From Rickettsiales bacterium (GTDB taxonomy: Bacteria > Pseudomonadota > Alphaproteobacteria > Rickettsiales > UBA1997), in assembly GCA_023262945.1 (NCBI GenBank), contig JALQXY010000115.1, positions 1 to 24,130 on the forward strand: 24,130 nucleotides of DNA, given 5' to 3'. Made by a program: the position numbers and the translations under genes. Positions 16,739 through 24,130 of the stretch are shown here, piece after piece (position 1 is the stretch's first letter; each line of letters opens with the position of its first letter). Below the pieces are notes generated by a model, which searched no databases, had not been told where the DNA came from, and saw only the letters and a list, made by a program, of their open reading frames with translations.

Positions 16739-18251
16739 AAATTTGTCTACGATAAGAAATTGCTTCCAATAAATGTTGCTTAGAAATATTTTGACTTTGA
16801 TCAAGATCAGCGATGGTTCTGGACACTTTTAGTATTTTGGAAATGCCACGCATTGAAAGGCCAATCTTATCAACTGCCATCTTTAAAAGATTACGACATT
16901 CTTCATCGAGTTGGCAATATTTCTCGACCATTTCGCTATTCATTTTTGCATTGGTTAGAGTTTTTGTTTGCGAGTCATATTGATTAAATCTGCTTCTTTG
17001 TATATTTCTTCCTTTTATTACGCGCTGACGAATTGAAGCTGATGATTCACCTTTTTTGTTGTTATCATTGGCAAAATAATCAATTACTGGAACTTCTATA
17101 ACTATATCAATGCGATCTAATAATGGTCCTGAAATTTTATTTTTATATTCTTGTCCGCAAATTGGAGCTCTTTTACATTCCTTTTTACTGTCACCAAGAT
17201 GACCACAACGACAAGGGTTCATTGCAGCTATTAATTGAAAATTAGCTGGAAAATTTACTCTTGAATTGACTCGAGCAATAACTATTTCGCCATTTTCCAT
17301 GGGTTGTCTCAAAGAATCTAAAACCTGCCTTGGAAATTCCGCTAATTCATCCAAAAATAAAACTCCATTATGAGCTAAAGATATCTCACCAGCTTTTACC
17401 AAACTTCCTCCACCCACCATGGCTGGCATTGAACATGAATGATGTACTTCACGAAAGGGACGGTTAGTTATTAAATTGCCATCATTTATTTTACCGCTAA
17501 CGCTGTTAATCATGTTGATTTCTAATATTTCCATTAATTCCAAATCTGGTAAAATGCTAGGTAATCTTGAAGCAAGCATTGATTTTCCTGCACCAGGAGC
17601 ACCAATCATCAAAACGTTATGACCTCCGCTAGCAGCTACTTCTAAAGCTCTTTTTGCAGATTGTTGACCTTTGACTTCGGCAAAATCTGGATATTTGGTA
17701 GTGGTTTTGATACTTTTTGTTTGTGGCCTTGATAATGTTTGCTGACCTTTAAGATGATTTATCAATGTTGGCAAATTATAAGCAGCTACAATATCGACAT
17801 CTCCAGCCCAAGCAGCTTCTTGACCATTAATTTGTGGACAAATTATACCACAATTTCTTTGATTGGCACCAATTGCTGCTGAAATAGTACCATTAATTTT
17901 TGATATCGAGCCATCAAGCGCTAATTCGCCAAGAACAAAATAATTATCTAACAATTTAGATTCCAAGACATTCATTTCTATCATAATTCCTAGCGCTATC
18001 GCTAAATCATAATGACTACCTTCTTTTTGAATATCTGCTGGAGCTAAATTAACAATAATTCTTTTGCTGGGCCATTCTAAACCAGTTGATGCAATAGCGG
18101 CCCTAACTCTCTCTTTTGACTCTGCCACAGCTTTATCACCAAGTCCTACTATGTTGAATACTGGATTGACTGCGTTAGAAATTTTAATTTGTACATCAAT
18201 AGCAAGAACATCGATGCCATTGAAGGCGAATGTTTTAATTGTGGCGACCAT
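16737..18251 (-). CDS. comM: YifB/ComM-type Mg-chelatase-like AAA+ ATPase
   Basis: ComM is a hexameric AAA+ helicase that helps branch migration during natural transformation, and is widespread in non-competent bacteria too. The order is an N-terminal Lon-protease-like fold (about 1-180, with MVATIKTFAFNGIDV and VGLGDKAVAESKERVRAA), Walker A GAPGAGKS (217-224), Walker B LFLDELAEF, the Cys-rich NPCRCGHLGD followed by CKRAPICGQ, and a C-terminal Mg-chelatase subdomain. I chose ATG 18251 (504 residues), where the conserved MVATIKTFAFNG begins; an upstream frame adds 13 residues with no family match. The stop codon touches repeat A7. No other competence gene is nearby. Confidence 0.93.
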   Translation of the reverse strand: MVATIKTFAFNGIDVLAIDVQIKISNAVNPVFNIVGLGDKAVAESKERVRAAIASTGLEWPSKRIIVNLAPADIQKEGSHYDLAIALGIMIEMNVLESKLLDNYFVLGELALDGSISKINGTISAAIGANQRNCGIICPQINGQEAAWAGDVDIVAAYNLPTLINHLKGQQTLSRPQTKSIKTTTKYPDFAEVKGQQSAKRALEVAASGGHNVLMIGAPGAGKSMLASRLPSILPDLELMEILEINMINSVSGKINDGNLITNRPFREVHHSCSMPAMVGGGSLVKAGEISLAHNGVLFLDELAEFPRQVLDSLRQPMENGEIVIARVNSRVNFPANFQLIAAMNPCRCGHLGDSKKECKRAPICGQEYKNKISGPLLDRIDIVIEVPVIDYFANDNNKKGESSASIRQRVIKGRNIQRSRFNQYDSQTKTLTNAKMNSEMVEKYCQLDEECRNLLKMAVDKIGLSMRGISKILKVSRTIADLDQSQNISKQHLLEAISYRRQI

Positions 18252-18391
18252 ATTTTGTAGATTAGGTTTTTTAAAAAATAAACATTGCAATAAAGTTTTT
18301 ATTTTACCTTTAATTAAAAAAAATCTTTATTAGAATTTAAGCAAAAGATAAGATTTAGCAAAAAATAATTACAATAAAAATTAGAAACCAA

Positions 18392-18985
18392 TTAATTACC
18401 AAGTAATTGTTTCATTTTTTGATTATATTTTAATTCCGATCTCTCGTAAATTAGTTTTTTACTTTGCTCTATATGATCTGAATTGTTATTATTTTTCAAT
18501 ATGTAATCCATACTATCTTTCAATGACTTGTTGCCAATTAATAAATAAGGCTTCGAATTAAATTGCGTTGCATTGCCGTAAGCATCTTGCGCAGGTATTT
18601 TTATATTGGCAAAATAATCGTCTTCAATTATAAATGCGCCATGATTTTTGGTATAATATATTATATCAAAAATCCTAGGAGACAAAACATTAGCACGAAT
18701 ACGATTATTAAAGTAATCTTCTTCAATTTCGTTAAATTGACTTACATCAATATAGCGATATTTATTATATTTTGATTTATTAAAAGATTGAGCAATCTCT
18801 TTTTGAGTAGGAGATCTAAAATGGTGAATTTTTTTACTCAAATACTCGGGTTGTTTACGGTATTTTTTTATTTTAGAAACTTCTTTTCCAAATTTTTCTT
18901 CAAAAAAATAATTGCTATCAAGTTTATTGGTGCAGGCAGGTGATATAAGAAATATTAAAATTAGATAGTAGCGAATATAAATCAT
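18392..18985 (-). CDS. Putative lipoprotein of unknown function
   Basis: I do not recognise a family for this 197-residue protein. It begins with a short hydrophobic signal segment (about residues 3-16) ending ISPAC, so Cys18 could be lipidated, although the lipobox is not ideal. The rest is hydrophilic and rich in Lys, Asn and Tyr. A more ordered-looking part, IIEDDYFANIKIPAQDAYGN, then KPYLLIGNKSLKDSMDYI, lies at about 118-163. The start codon overlaps the stop of the SPOR gene by 4 bp (ATGA), so the two are translationally coupled and probably act together at the envelope. Base composition matches the neighbours. Confidence 0.7.
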   Translation of the reverse strand: MIYIRYYLILIFLISPACTNKLDSNYFFEEKFGKEVSKIKKYRKQPEYLSKKIHHFRSPTQKEIAQSFNKSKYNKYRYIDVSQFNEIEEDYFNNRIRANVLSPRIFDIIYYTKNHGAFIIEDDYFANIKIPAQDAYGNATQFNSKPYLLIGNKSLKDSMDYILKNNNNSDHIEQSKKLIYERSELKYNQKMKQLLGN

Positions 18986-19800
18986 TTTCTAAATAAAATT
19001 GCATCATGTCCTGCATTTTTAATCTGAATCATAATATCATTAGCTCTTTTGGGATTATCCATTGGACCAAGAAGAACTCTGTGAACAATTCCGGTTTTAG
19101 TTTTTACTTGCTGTATCTCTCCCTTGTTAAATTTTTTCATAAATTTAAGAAAATTTCGAGCATTTGATTCTTTAGAAAAAGACCCGACCTGTACATAAAT
19201 TTCTTTTTTATATGAGTCAAAAGTAATTAATTTATTATCTTTTTCTTTATTTTTTGTTGTATCCATATTCAATGGTTCGTCAAGTGAATTTTGTTCTTTT
19301 TCAGCGTTTTCTTGATCACTTCCTAAATCATAATTTACTTCTGTAATTTGCTCATTTTGCAAATTTTTTTGAGCTAAATTTTGTACAAATTGTGATGAAA
19401 AATCACCAAAATTTTGTTTATTGTCATCTTCCAAAGCGTCGTCTTCTAGAGTTTTCATTTCTGGCTCTAAGGTTTTAAAATTATCTTGATTGTTATATGA
19501 AGTGTCGCGAACTAGGTTTTGACTTGGAATCCTATTCTCAATATAACGTGCATCAATATCAGTATTTTGAGATTTATATAAGTTATTAACGGTAGTAATA
19601 TTCGAAGTAGTACTGTAAAGCTTTCCTTGATCACTTAAAGCTTTTAAATTAAGAGTCGGAATTCTAGTATTCATTTTTCTTGATTGACCATCAAGATTTA
19701 CTAGCCTTATCTCAACATCATTATCTTTTTTAAGATAGCTGCATGATATAGCTGAGGCTAAGCAAAAAACCGATATTATATTATAAATAATTTTTATCAT
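18982..19800 (-). CDS. SPOR-domain envelope protein, probable lipoprotein
   Basis: The 272-residue protein starts with a hydrophobic signal segment ending ASAISC, with Cys20 as a possible lipidation site. A long low-complexity, Asn/Asp/Glu-rich region (about 25-195) follows. Residues 200-272 are a SPOR domain: EIYVQVGSFSKESNARNFLK, then VHRVLLGPMDNPKRANDIM and a final AGHDAILFRK. SPOR domains bind peptidoglycan stripped of stem peptides and localise proteins to division sites, so a role in cell division or wall remodelling is likely. A full RlpA barrel is absent. It overlaps the following small lipoprotein gene by 4 bp and lies 64 bp downstream of clpX on the same strand. Confidence 0.85.
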   Translation of the reverse strand: MIKIIYNIISVFCLASAISCSYLKKDNDVEIRLVNLDGQSRKMNTRIPTLNLKALSDQGKLYSTTSNITTVNNLYKSQNTDIDARYIENRIPSQNLVRDTSYNNQDNFKTLEPEMKTLEDDALEDDNKQNFGDFSSQFVQNLAQKNLQNEQITEVNYDLGSDQENAEKEQNSLDEPLNMDTTKNKEKDNKLITFDSYKKEIYVQVGSFSKESNARNFLKFMKKFNKGEIQQVKTKTGIVHRVLLGPMDNPKRANDIMIQIKNAGHDAILFRK

Positions 19801-19864
19801 TTTAATTTTAACAAAGCCAAGCAGGATTTTCTTAAAAAATTTATTTACAAAAATAAATTCATCA

Positions 19865-21163
19865 TTACGCCCTATTTTCTTTATTTTCAGTAACTACTGA
19901 TATTGAACCGCCTTCTTCTTTAGAATCAATCTCTTTTTGAGTTAAATATTTCAATTTAAGCGGCTTTTTATCAACAACCACTTCTTTTGTTACCTTGGCA
20001 GATTTAACATTTTTAATAGAAGGTATTTCAAACATTGTATCAAGCAAAATCTTCTCAACAATTGCTCTTAAGCCACGAGCTCCAGTTTTACGAGATATTG
20101 CTTGTTTTGCAATTTCATTAAGAGCATCTTCATCAAATTGTAAGTCAACTTTGTCAAGAGCGAAAAGTTTTTGATATTGCTTTATCACAGAGTTTTTAGG
20201 TTCTGATAAAATTCTAGTTAAATCTTTCTCCGTTAAACCATCAAGCGGAGCTATAACAGGCAACCTTCCTACAACTTCGGGAATTATGCCGTATTTTACA
20301 AAATCTTCAGGCTCAACTTGACTAAAAATGTCCCTTCTATCTCCTTCATCTTTTTCTCTAACATCTGCTCCAAATCCAATCGCAGTACCCTTTCCTCGTG
20401 AAGCAATTATTTTTTCCAGACCTGAAAAAGCTCCAGCACAAATAAATAATATATTACGAGTATCTATTTGCACATATTCTTGCTGAGAGTTTTTGCGTCC
20501 AGGTTGAGTAGGTACCGATGTTACCGTGCCTTCTATTATTCTTAGCAATCCTTGTTGCACACCCTCTCCAGATATATCACGACGCGCTTGATCGTCGGTT
20601 TTACGAGCTATTTTGTCAATTTCATCAATATATACTATACCTTTTTGTGTTTTTTCGATATCGTAATTGGCAACTTGTAGTAATCGGCCGATTATATTTT
20701 CAACATCATCACCAACATATCCAGCTTCAGTTAAGGAGGTGGCGTCAGCCATAGTAAAAGGAACATCAATAATTTTAGCTAACGTTTGGGCAAGAAGAGT
20801 TTTACCGCATCCAGTAGGGCCAACCATTAAAATATTAGATTTATTAATCTCAACACTTTTATTATCGGAGGAATTAAAAGAATCTATTCTTTTATAGTGA
20901 TTATAAACCGCTACAGATAATATTCTTTTGGCATAAGATTGACCTATGATATATTCATCTAATATTTTTAAGATAGATTTTGGCGTAAAGTCTTTTTTGT
21001 TTTGACTAAAAGGAGATTTTTTTTGCTCTTCGCGCAAAATATCCATCCCTAAAGCTATACACTCGTTACATATAAGAGCTGTGGGACCGGCGATTAGTTT
21101 TTTAACTTCATTTTGCGTCTTTCCGCAAAAAGAGCATGATAGTTCTTTGTCTTTGTTATTCAT
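19865..21163 (-). CDS. clpX: ATP-dependent Clp protease ATP-binding subunit ClpX
   Basis: ClpX is the AAA+ unfoldase that feeds substrates into ClpP. The 432-residue protein has the N-terminal zinc-binding domain (Cys10, Cys13, Cys32, Cys35), Walker A GPTGCGKT (115-122), the pore loop GYVG (148-151), Walker B IVYIDEID (176-183) and the ClpP-docking IGF loop in AIGFGADV. The C-terminal ClpB-D2-type domain ends with an acidic, probably flexible tail. Length is normal. It starts at ATG 21163, 34 bp after clpP, in the standard clpP-clpX order, and is surely part of the same operon. Confidence 0.97.
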   Translation of the reverse strand: MNNKDKELSCSFCGKTQNEVKKLIAGPTALICNECIALGMDILREEQKKSPFSQNKKDFTPKSILKILDEYIIGQSYAKRILSVAVYNHYKRIDSFNSSDNKSVEINKSNILMVGPTGCGKTLLAQTLAKIIDVPFTMADATSLTEAGYVGDDVENIIGRLLQVANYDIEKTQKGIVYIDEIDKIARKTDDQARRDISGEGVQQGLLRIIEGTVTSVPTQPGRKNSQQEYVQIDTRNILFICAGAFSGLEKIIASRGKGTAIGFGADVREKDEGDRRDIFSQVEPEDFVKYGIIPEVVGRLPVIAPLDGLTEKDLTRILSEPKNSVIKQYQKLFALDKVDLQFDEDALNEIAKQAISRKTGARGLRAIVEKILLDTMFEIPSIKNVKSAKVTKEVVVDKKPLKLKYLTQKEIDSKEEGGSISVVTENKENRA

Positions 21164-21197
21164 ATAAAACGGTTAAAGATTAAATTAATATCCGATT

Positions 21198-21818
21198 CTA
21201 CAACATTTCCGGTCTATTTTCAATAACTTTATCAATAATGCCAAACTCTTTGGCTTTTTCAGCTGACATAAAGTTATCGCGCTCCATTGCTTTTTCGATA
21301 TTAGATATTTTTTGACCAGTATGCTTAGAGTATATTGAATTTAGTCTCTTTTTTAGGCTTAATATTTCTTGAGCATGAATTTCTATATCGGTTGCTTGCC
21401 CTTGAAATCCTCCAGAAGGCTGATGTATCATTACTCTTGAGTTAGGTAAAGAAAATCTTTTGCCGGGAGCTCCTGCACATAATAATAGAGACCCCATTGA
21501 CGCTGCTTGACCAATACAAAGCGTAGCTACATCGGGCTTAATATATTGCATAGTATCATACATTGCAAGACCAGAAGTAACAACACCACCAGGAGAATTT
21601 ATATAAAAATATATGTCTTTTTTAGGATCTTCTGATTCAAGAAATAGCAATTGAGCAACTATTAATGACGAAACTTGATCATGAACCTGACCAGATAGGA
21701 AGATTATTCTCTCCTTTAATAAGCGAGAATAAATATCATAAGATCTTTCACCTTTGGCAGTTTGCTCAACAACCATTGGCACCAAGTAACTAGCCTTTTC
21801 TATAATTGATTCAGACAT
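21198..21818 (-). CDS. clpP: ATP-dependent Clp protease proteolytic subunit ClpP
   Basis: ClpP forms the tetradecameric serine-protease chamber that works with ClpX. From ATG 21818 the product is 206 residues. The triad is Ser107 (GQAASMGS), His132 (VMIHQPSGG) and Asp181, with the same spacing (25 and 49 residues) as in E. coli ClpP. INSPGGVV and the [12 protein letters not shown] helix are also present. An upstream TTG start at 21845 would add nine residues without family support, so I chose the internal ATG. clpX follows after 34 bp. It is divergent from grpE; the spacer contains repeat C2. Confidence 0.97.
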   Translation of the reverse strand: MSESIIEKASYLVPMVVEQTAKGERSYDIYSRLLKERIIFLSGQVHDQVSSLIVAQLLFLESEDPKKDIYFYINSPGGVVTSGLAMYDTMQYIKPDVATLCIGQAASMGSLLLCAGAPGKRFSLPNSRVMIHQPSGGFQGQATDIEIHAQEILSLKKRLNSIYSKHTGQKISNIEKAMERDNFMSAEKAKEFGIIDKVIENRPEML

Positions 21819-22213
21819 ATTTAGTAATTTATTTATTGTTAACAAATTTTATATAAGATTAAAAATAATACCATTTTCTATCTTTAAAACTTTTTTTTAA
21901 ATTTTTATCTCAAAAAGTCATTTTGTTAAAAATGTAATTCAAAGATAAAAAATAGCATATTTCAAATTCAACCTCTTTTAGTTTTGAAAAATAGTTTTAC
22001 TTTCTTTAATAGATTGTATTTTTTTTAATATAAAATAAGCAATTTTATTAAATATATCAAAGACACTAAAATTTATACTCTATAAAAAGCTAGTTATTTT
22101 TTGACTTAAAATCATAATTTGAATTTTGAAAATTAAATTATACTATTTTAAGATCCTTTAATATAGGGTTTGTGAAATTAATTATTAAGAATTTTAACTA
22201 AAAAAAAATTAAA
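21819..22213. other. Divergent clpP/grpE spacer
   Basis: Apart from family C element C2 (21868-21958) it is A/T-rich with no gene. TATACT at 22139-22144 could be a -10 box for grpE, but no well-spaced -35 was found, and no clear heat-shock sigma consensus (CTTGAA and CCCCAT) is visible for either gene. Confidence 0.5.
21868..21958. repeat. Family C palindromic element (C2)
   Basis: The left end ATACCATTTTCTATCTTTAA and the right end (minus strand) ATGCTATTTTTTATCTTTGA form terminal inverted repeats. The core TTTTTATCTCAAAAAGTCAT followed by TTTGTTAAAAATG is related, in reverse, to the interior of A2. It lies between the clpP start and the grpE promoter region. Confidence 0.7.
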
Positions 22214-22777
22214 ATGACAAAAGAAGATCAAAATAATCAACCAAAGGAAGATAACAGTAAGTGGCAGCAAAAACACCCATCACAAACATCTGAAAAAGAT
22301 GCAAAAAATCAACCGGAACCAGATTTTATATCTGAAATTGCCGATCTAAAAGACAAAAATCTAAGATTATTAGCTGAAATTGATAATTTAAGACGTCGCT
22401 CCAAAGAAGATTTAGAAAAAGCAGCTAAATATTCTATAGCTAATTTTGTTGGTGACTTAGTAGTAACAATTGAGAATTTCTTTTTAGCTAATTCACATTC
22501 TCCTCGTGAAGAGATTGCTAAAAGTGAAGCAATCAAAAATTATGCTCAAGCAATAGATATGACACAAAAAGAGCTGGTTAAAATTCTCGAGAAACATAAT
22601 GTCAAAAGGATTTACCCTTTGCAAAATAAATTTGATCACAATTTTCACGAAGCTCTTTCTCAAATCGAATCAGAAGAAGAGGAGGGAACTGTGATACAAG
22701 TAATTCAAGCTGGCTATCAAATTGGTGATCGCTTACTACGTCCAGCTTTGGTTGGCGTTGCTAAAAAAAAGAATTAG
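22214..22777 (+). CDS. grpE: Nucleotide exchange factor GrpE
   Basis: GrpE is the DnaK co-chaperone that drives ADP release. The 187-residue protein has a hydrophilic, Gln/Lys-rich N-terminus (1-38), a long coiled-coil helix (about 40-95, including DKNLRLLAEIDNLRRRSKED), and the beta-wing domain with NKFDHNFHEALSQIESEEEE and the hallmark AGYQIGDRLLRPALVGVAKK at the C-terminus. Length is normal for Alphaproteobacteria. It starts at ATG 22214 after a long A-run, which leaves the ribosome-binding site unclear. dnaK and dnaJ are not in the window. It is monocistronic here: the next feature is fold-back element B2, 23 bp after its stop. Confidence 0.96.
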   Translation: MTKEDQNNQPKEDNSKWQQKHPSQTSEKDAKNQPEPDFISEIADLKDKNLRLLAEIDNLRRRSKEDLEKAAKYSIANFVGDLVVTIENFFLANSHSPREEIAKSEAIKNYAQAIDMTQKELVKILEKHNVKRIYPLQNKFDHNFHEALSQIESEEEEGTVIQVIQAGYQIGDRLLRPALVGVAKKKN

Positions 22778-22800
22778 TTTTGAGTTATAATTGCTTTTAA

Positions 22801-23015
22801 TATCAAAGTTCATCTTTAAAGTAGTTAAAAATAAACGATTAAATTCTTTATCTTTTTGGCTTGAGATTTAATCAAATAAAACAGTTTGAGCAACTGTTTT
22901 ATCATTAAATTGGCAAAGAAAAGCTTCAAGTTGTATGGGTATACAGCTTTCATTTTTGTTAATTTTAATCTCAAAAATCTTTTGAATTTAATTCGTTTAA
23001 AGATGAACTTTGGTA
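22801..23015 (-). repeat. Family B fold-back element (MITE-like), copy B2
   Basis: This is 215 bp, the same length as B1 but reverse-oriented. Its minus strand begins TACCAAAGTTCATCTTTAAA and runs through CTGTATACCCATACAACTTG, as in B1. An inner hairpin pairs AAACAGTTTG with CAACTGTTTTA. By eye about 202 of 215 positions match B1. The outer flank on the B1-like left side (23016-23017) is TA; the other flank (22799-22800) is AA. Confidence 0.9.
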
Positions 23016-23032
23016 TAACTTAAATTAACGCA

Positions 23033-23048
23033 TAGCTTGATGCGCTAA
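23033..23048 (-). terminator. Small hairpin downstream of the chorismate mutase gene (possible terminator)
   Basis: CGCAT-AGCTTG-ATGCG forms a perfect 5-bp stem, extended by TTA/TAA after one mismatch. It lies about 120 bp past the stop codon. On the minus strand the downstream bases are TTAATTTAAG rather than a solid U-run, so terminator activity is doubtful. Confidence 0.2.
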
Positions 23049-23170
23049 ATTTAAAAAATAAAAATACCTAAAAATTCCTTAAAATAGCTGATTCGCAAGG
23101 ATCTTTTAAATATCACCAAATTCACTTATACCAAAACCAATCCGAAACAATTTTAAATAGGGAAAATGCG

Positions 23171-23977
23171 TTACAAATCAATTGGAGTTGCGTAATGTCC
23201 TAAGATTATTGCTTTAAAATTATTTTCTTTGAGATCTAGCATAATATTGGATCGCTCATCATAATAGCCATCGACATCATAAAGAATATCATTACTATAT
23301 TGCGTTAGTAAAAATGGGGAGTTGATTTTATTGTCTTTAAGAATTCTTTTTATCGTTTCTTGATTAATGCTTGATAAAGATTCTAAATATAAAATAGTTC
23401 TATCGCTATAACTAGGCTTAACATCTTTAATAGCTAAACAAAACAACTCATGATTGTTATTTTTGTCTTTAACAAACGGCAATTTAGCAAAGATTTTAAT
23501 TTTACTATTAATCAATAATTGCCACCAGTTATCTTGTATAGATATTTTTGGTATTGGCAATATAGCGATATTAATTTTATTACTTTCTAAGTTAGAAATC
23601 AACATGCTGTAGTCATTATAACTATCAATAGCAAAATCTCTACTGTAATATTCATTAATTAAATAACGATAATCAGGAATATTTTGTGGATTGAGCAAGC
23701 CAATTCTAACTTTTTGCTCGTGAAGATTTGCTGCGGCAATAATTTTACGCCAAATTGCAACAATATGAGATTTGGGATAACGATTTTCAAGCTTGCTAAC
23801 AATATCTTTTATCATATCAGCTTCGCGATTTGATTTGATAAAAATACCCTCATTATTTGCTCTTTTTAGAGCAGCCACTTCATCAACTACATCCATTCTT
23901 TGAGCCAACAAAGAGATTATTTGATTATCTATATTATCAATTCTATGGCGCAACTTAGCTAAATCTGGATCTATCAT
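23171..23977 (-). CDS. pheA: Chorismate mutase (AroQ type) with PDT-like C-terminal domain lacking catalytic motif
   Basis: Residues 5-95 are an all-helical AroQ chorismate mutase domain, which makes prephenate for phenylalanine and tyrosine. Arg10, Arg27, Lys38 and Arg51 match the E. coli active-site residues; the position of Ser84 is Ala and that of Gln88 is Glu, a change also known in the family. The remaining 173 residues (from VRIGLLNPQNIPDY) resemble the periplasmic-binding-like fold of prephenate dehydratase. They lack the TRF catalytic motif and a clear ACT domain, and a string like ILYDVDGYYDERSNIML near the end is not diagnostic. So the mutase is likely active and the tail is probably structural or regulatory. 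Chorismate mutases of similar layout are annotated in other Alphaproteobacteria. Start ATG 23977. The symbol reflects the mutase half only. Confidence 0.75.
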   Translation of the reverse strand: MIDPDLAKLRHRIDNIDNQIISLLAQRMDVVDEVAALKRANNEGIFIKSNREADMIKDIVSKLENRYPKSHIVAIWRKIIAAANLHEQKVRIGLLNPQNIPDYRYLINEYYSRDFAIDSYNDYSMLISNLESNKINIAILPIPKISIQDNWWQLLINSKIKIFAKLPFVKDKNNNHELFCLAIKDVKPSYSDRTILYLESLSSINQETIKRILKDNKINSPFLLTQYSNDILYDVDGYYDERSNIMLDLKENNFKAIILGHYATPIDL

Positions 23978-23989
23978 GTTATTTTGTAA

Positions 23990-24050
23990 AAGATTTCTTA
24001 AAATTTATCTCAAAAATATTTTGTTATAATTTTATTTAAAGATGAGATTT
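23990..24050. repeat. Family B/C-like repeat fragment (C3)
   Basis: On the minus strand, CAAATCTCATCTTTAAATAA followed by ACAAAATATTTTTGAGATAA combines a family B-like end (CAAAGTTCATCTTTAAA) with the core found in A2 and C2. It lies just upstream of the chorismate mutase gene. Confidence 0.4.
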
Positions 24051-24130
24051 GACTTAGAAATTTGATTTTGATTTTTAAATTCATCTATGTCAAGATGGTT
24101 TGGGATGGCGTATTCTGGCAAAATAAGCAA
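24032..24130 (-). CDS. Possible 3' end of another minus-strand gene (partial)
   Basis: On the minus strand the frame entering at base 24130 stays open for 32 codons (LLILPEYAIPNHLDIDEFKN followed by QNQISKSNLIFK) and stops at TAA 24034-24032, 54 bp before the chorismate mutase start. The first 18 residues look protein-like. The last seven, KSNLIFK and the stop, fall in the repeat fragment C3. I do not recognise the family. It may be chance, given the short length. Confidence 0.35.
   Translation of the reverse strand: MLILPEYAIPNHLDIDEFKNQNQISKSNLIFK

Larger units (their letters stand above)
22778..23170. other. Convergent grpE/chorismate-mutase spacer
   Basis: Element B2 occupies 22801-23015. 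The remainder (23016-23170) holds a small hairpin, CGCATAGCTTGATGCG at 23033-23048, and an unexplained string TATACCAAAACCAATCCGAA at 23129-23148. No supported open frame is seen. Confidence 0.6.

Noticed and set aside
18252..18290. Upstream 13-codon extension of comM
   Set aside because: The conserved ComM N-terminus starts at the internal ATG 18251; the extra residues have no family match.
23129..23148. TATACCAAAACCAATCCGAA as the end of another mobile element
   Set aside because: It looks like a repeat terminus, but only one convincing copy is present; the similar string at the right window edge matches poorly.

Overview
This is a low-G+C chromosomal segment from an alphaproteobacterium, most likely a Rickettsiales-type or similarly reduced lineage. 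I infer this from the C4-pathway 5-aminolevulinate synthase (hemA), a mitochondrial-processing-peptidase-like M16 protease, a family-4-like uracil-DNA glycosylase, ccoG, clpP-clpX, mreB-mreC, strong A/T bias with A/T-ending codons, and many short palindromic repeats in the spacers. The leucine gene leuA, a hisZ-like gene and a chorismate mutase suggest more amino-acid synthesis than in classical obligate intracellular Rickettsiales. The taxon is an inference, not a sequence match.

Layout. Positions 1-195 hold the 3' end of an unusually G+C-rich open frame resembling a UBA domain, a fold usual in eukaryotic proteins; its end runs into a palindromic repeat. From 248 to 4543 three minus-strand genes follow: an SDR-type threonine dehydrogenase, ccoG and uup. 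From 4670 to 12841 a plus-strand series encodes an M16 protease, release factor 2 (with a programmed +1 frameshift), nrdR, a uracil-DNA glycosylase, HisZ-like and CHMI-like proteins, a Tas-type aldo/keto reductase and hemA. The four genes nrdR-udg-hisZ-CHMI abut or overlap and look like one transcription unit. From 12829 to 21818 the minus strand carries clpP-clpX, a SPOR-domain protein coupled to a small putative lipoprotein, comM, and leuA-mreB-mreC. grpE (plus) is divergent from clpP. The window ends with a chorismate mutase on the minus strand and possibly the last 32 codons of another minus-strand gene.

Repeats dominate the spacers. Family A, ending in ATACCAATTCCCACCTAAAAA or variants, occurs at six loci and in two cases supplies the last codons and stop of an open frame. 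Family B is a 215-bp fold-back element in two copies, in opposite orientation and about 94% identical by eye. Families C and D are shorter and more decayed. Families A to C share short core words, and A and B usually abut TA or TA-like dinucleotides. They look like non-autonomous miniature transposable elements, but no transposase gene lies in the window. I see no tRNA, rRNA or CRISPR array.

Functionally most genes are housekeeping: translation termination (prfB), proteolysis and chaperoning (clpP, clpX, grpE, M16), DNA repair and dNTP control (udg, nrdR), haem and respiration (hemA, ccoG), cell shape (mreBC) and amino-acid metabolism (leuA, hisZ-like, chorismate mutase, tdh, tas). The least ordinary items are the UBA-like fragment, the repeat families that become coding sequence, and the chorismate mutase with a PDT-like tail lacking the usual catalytic motif.
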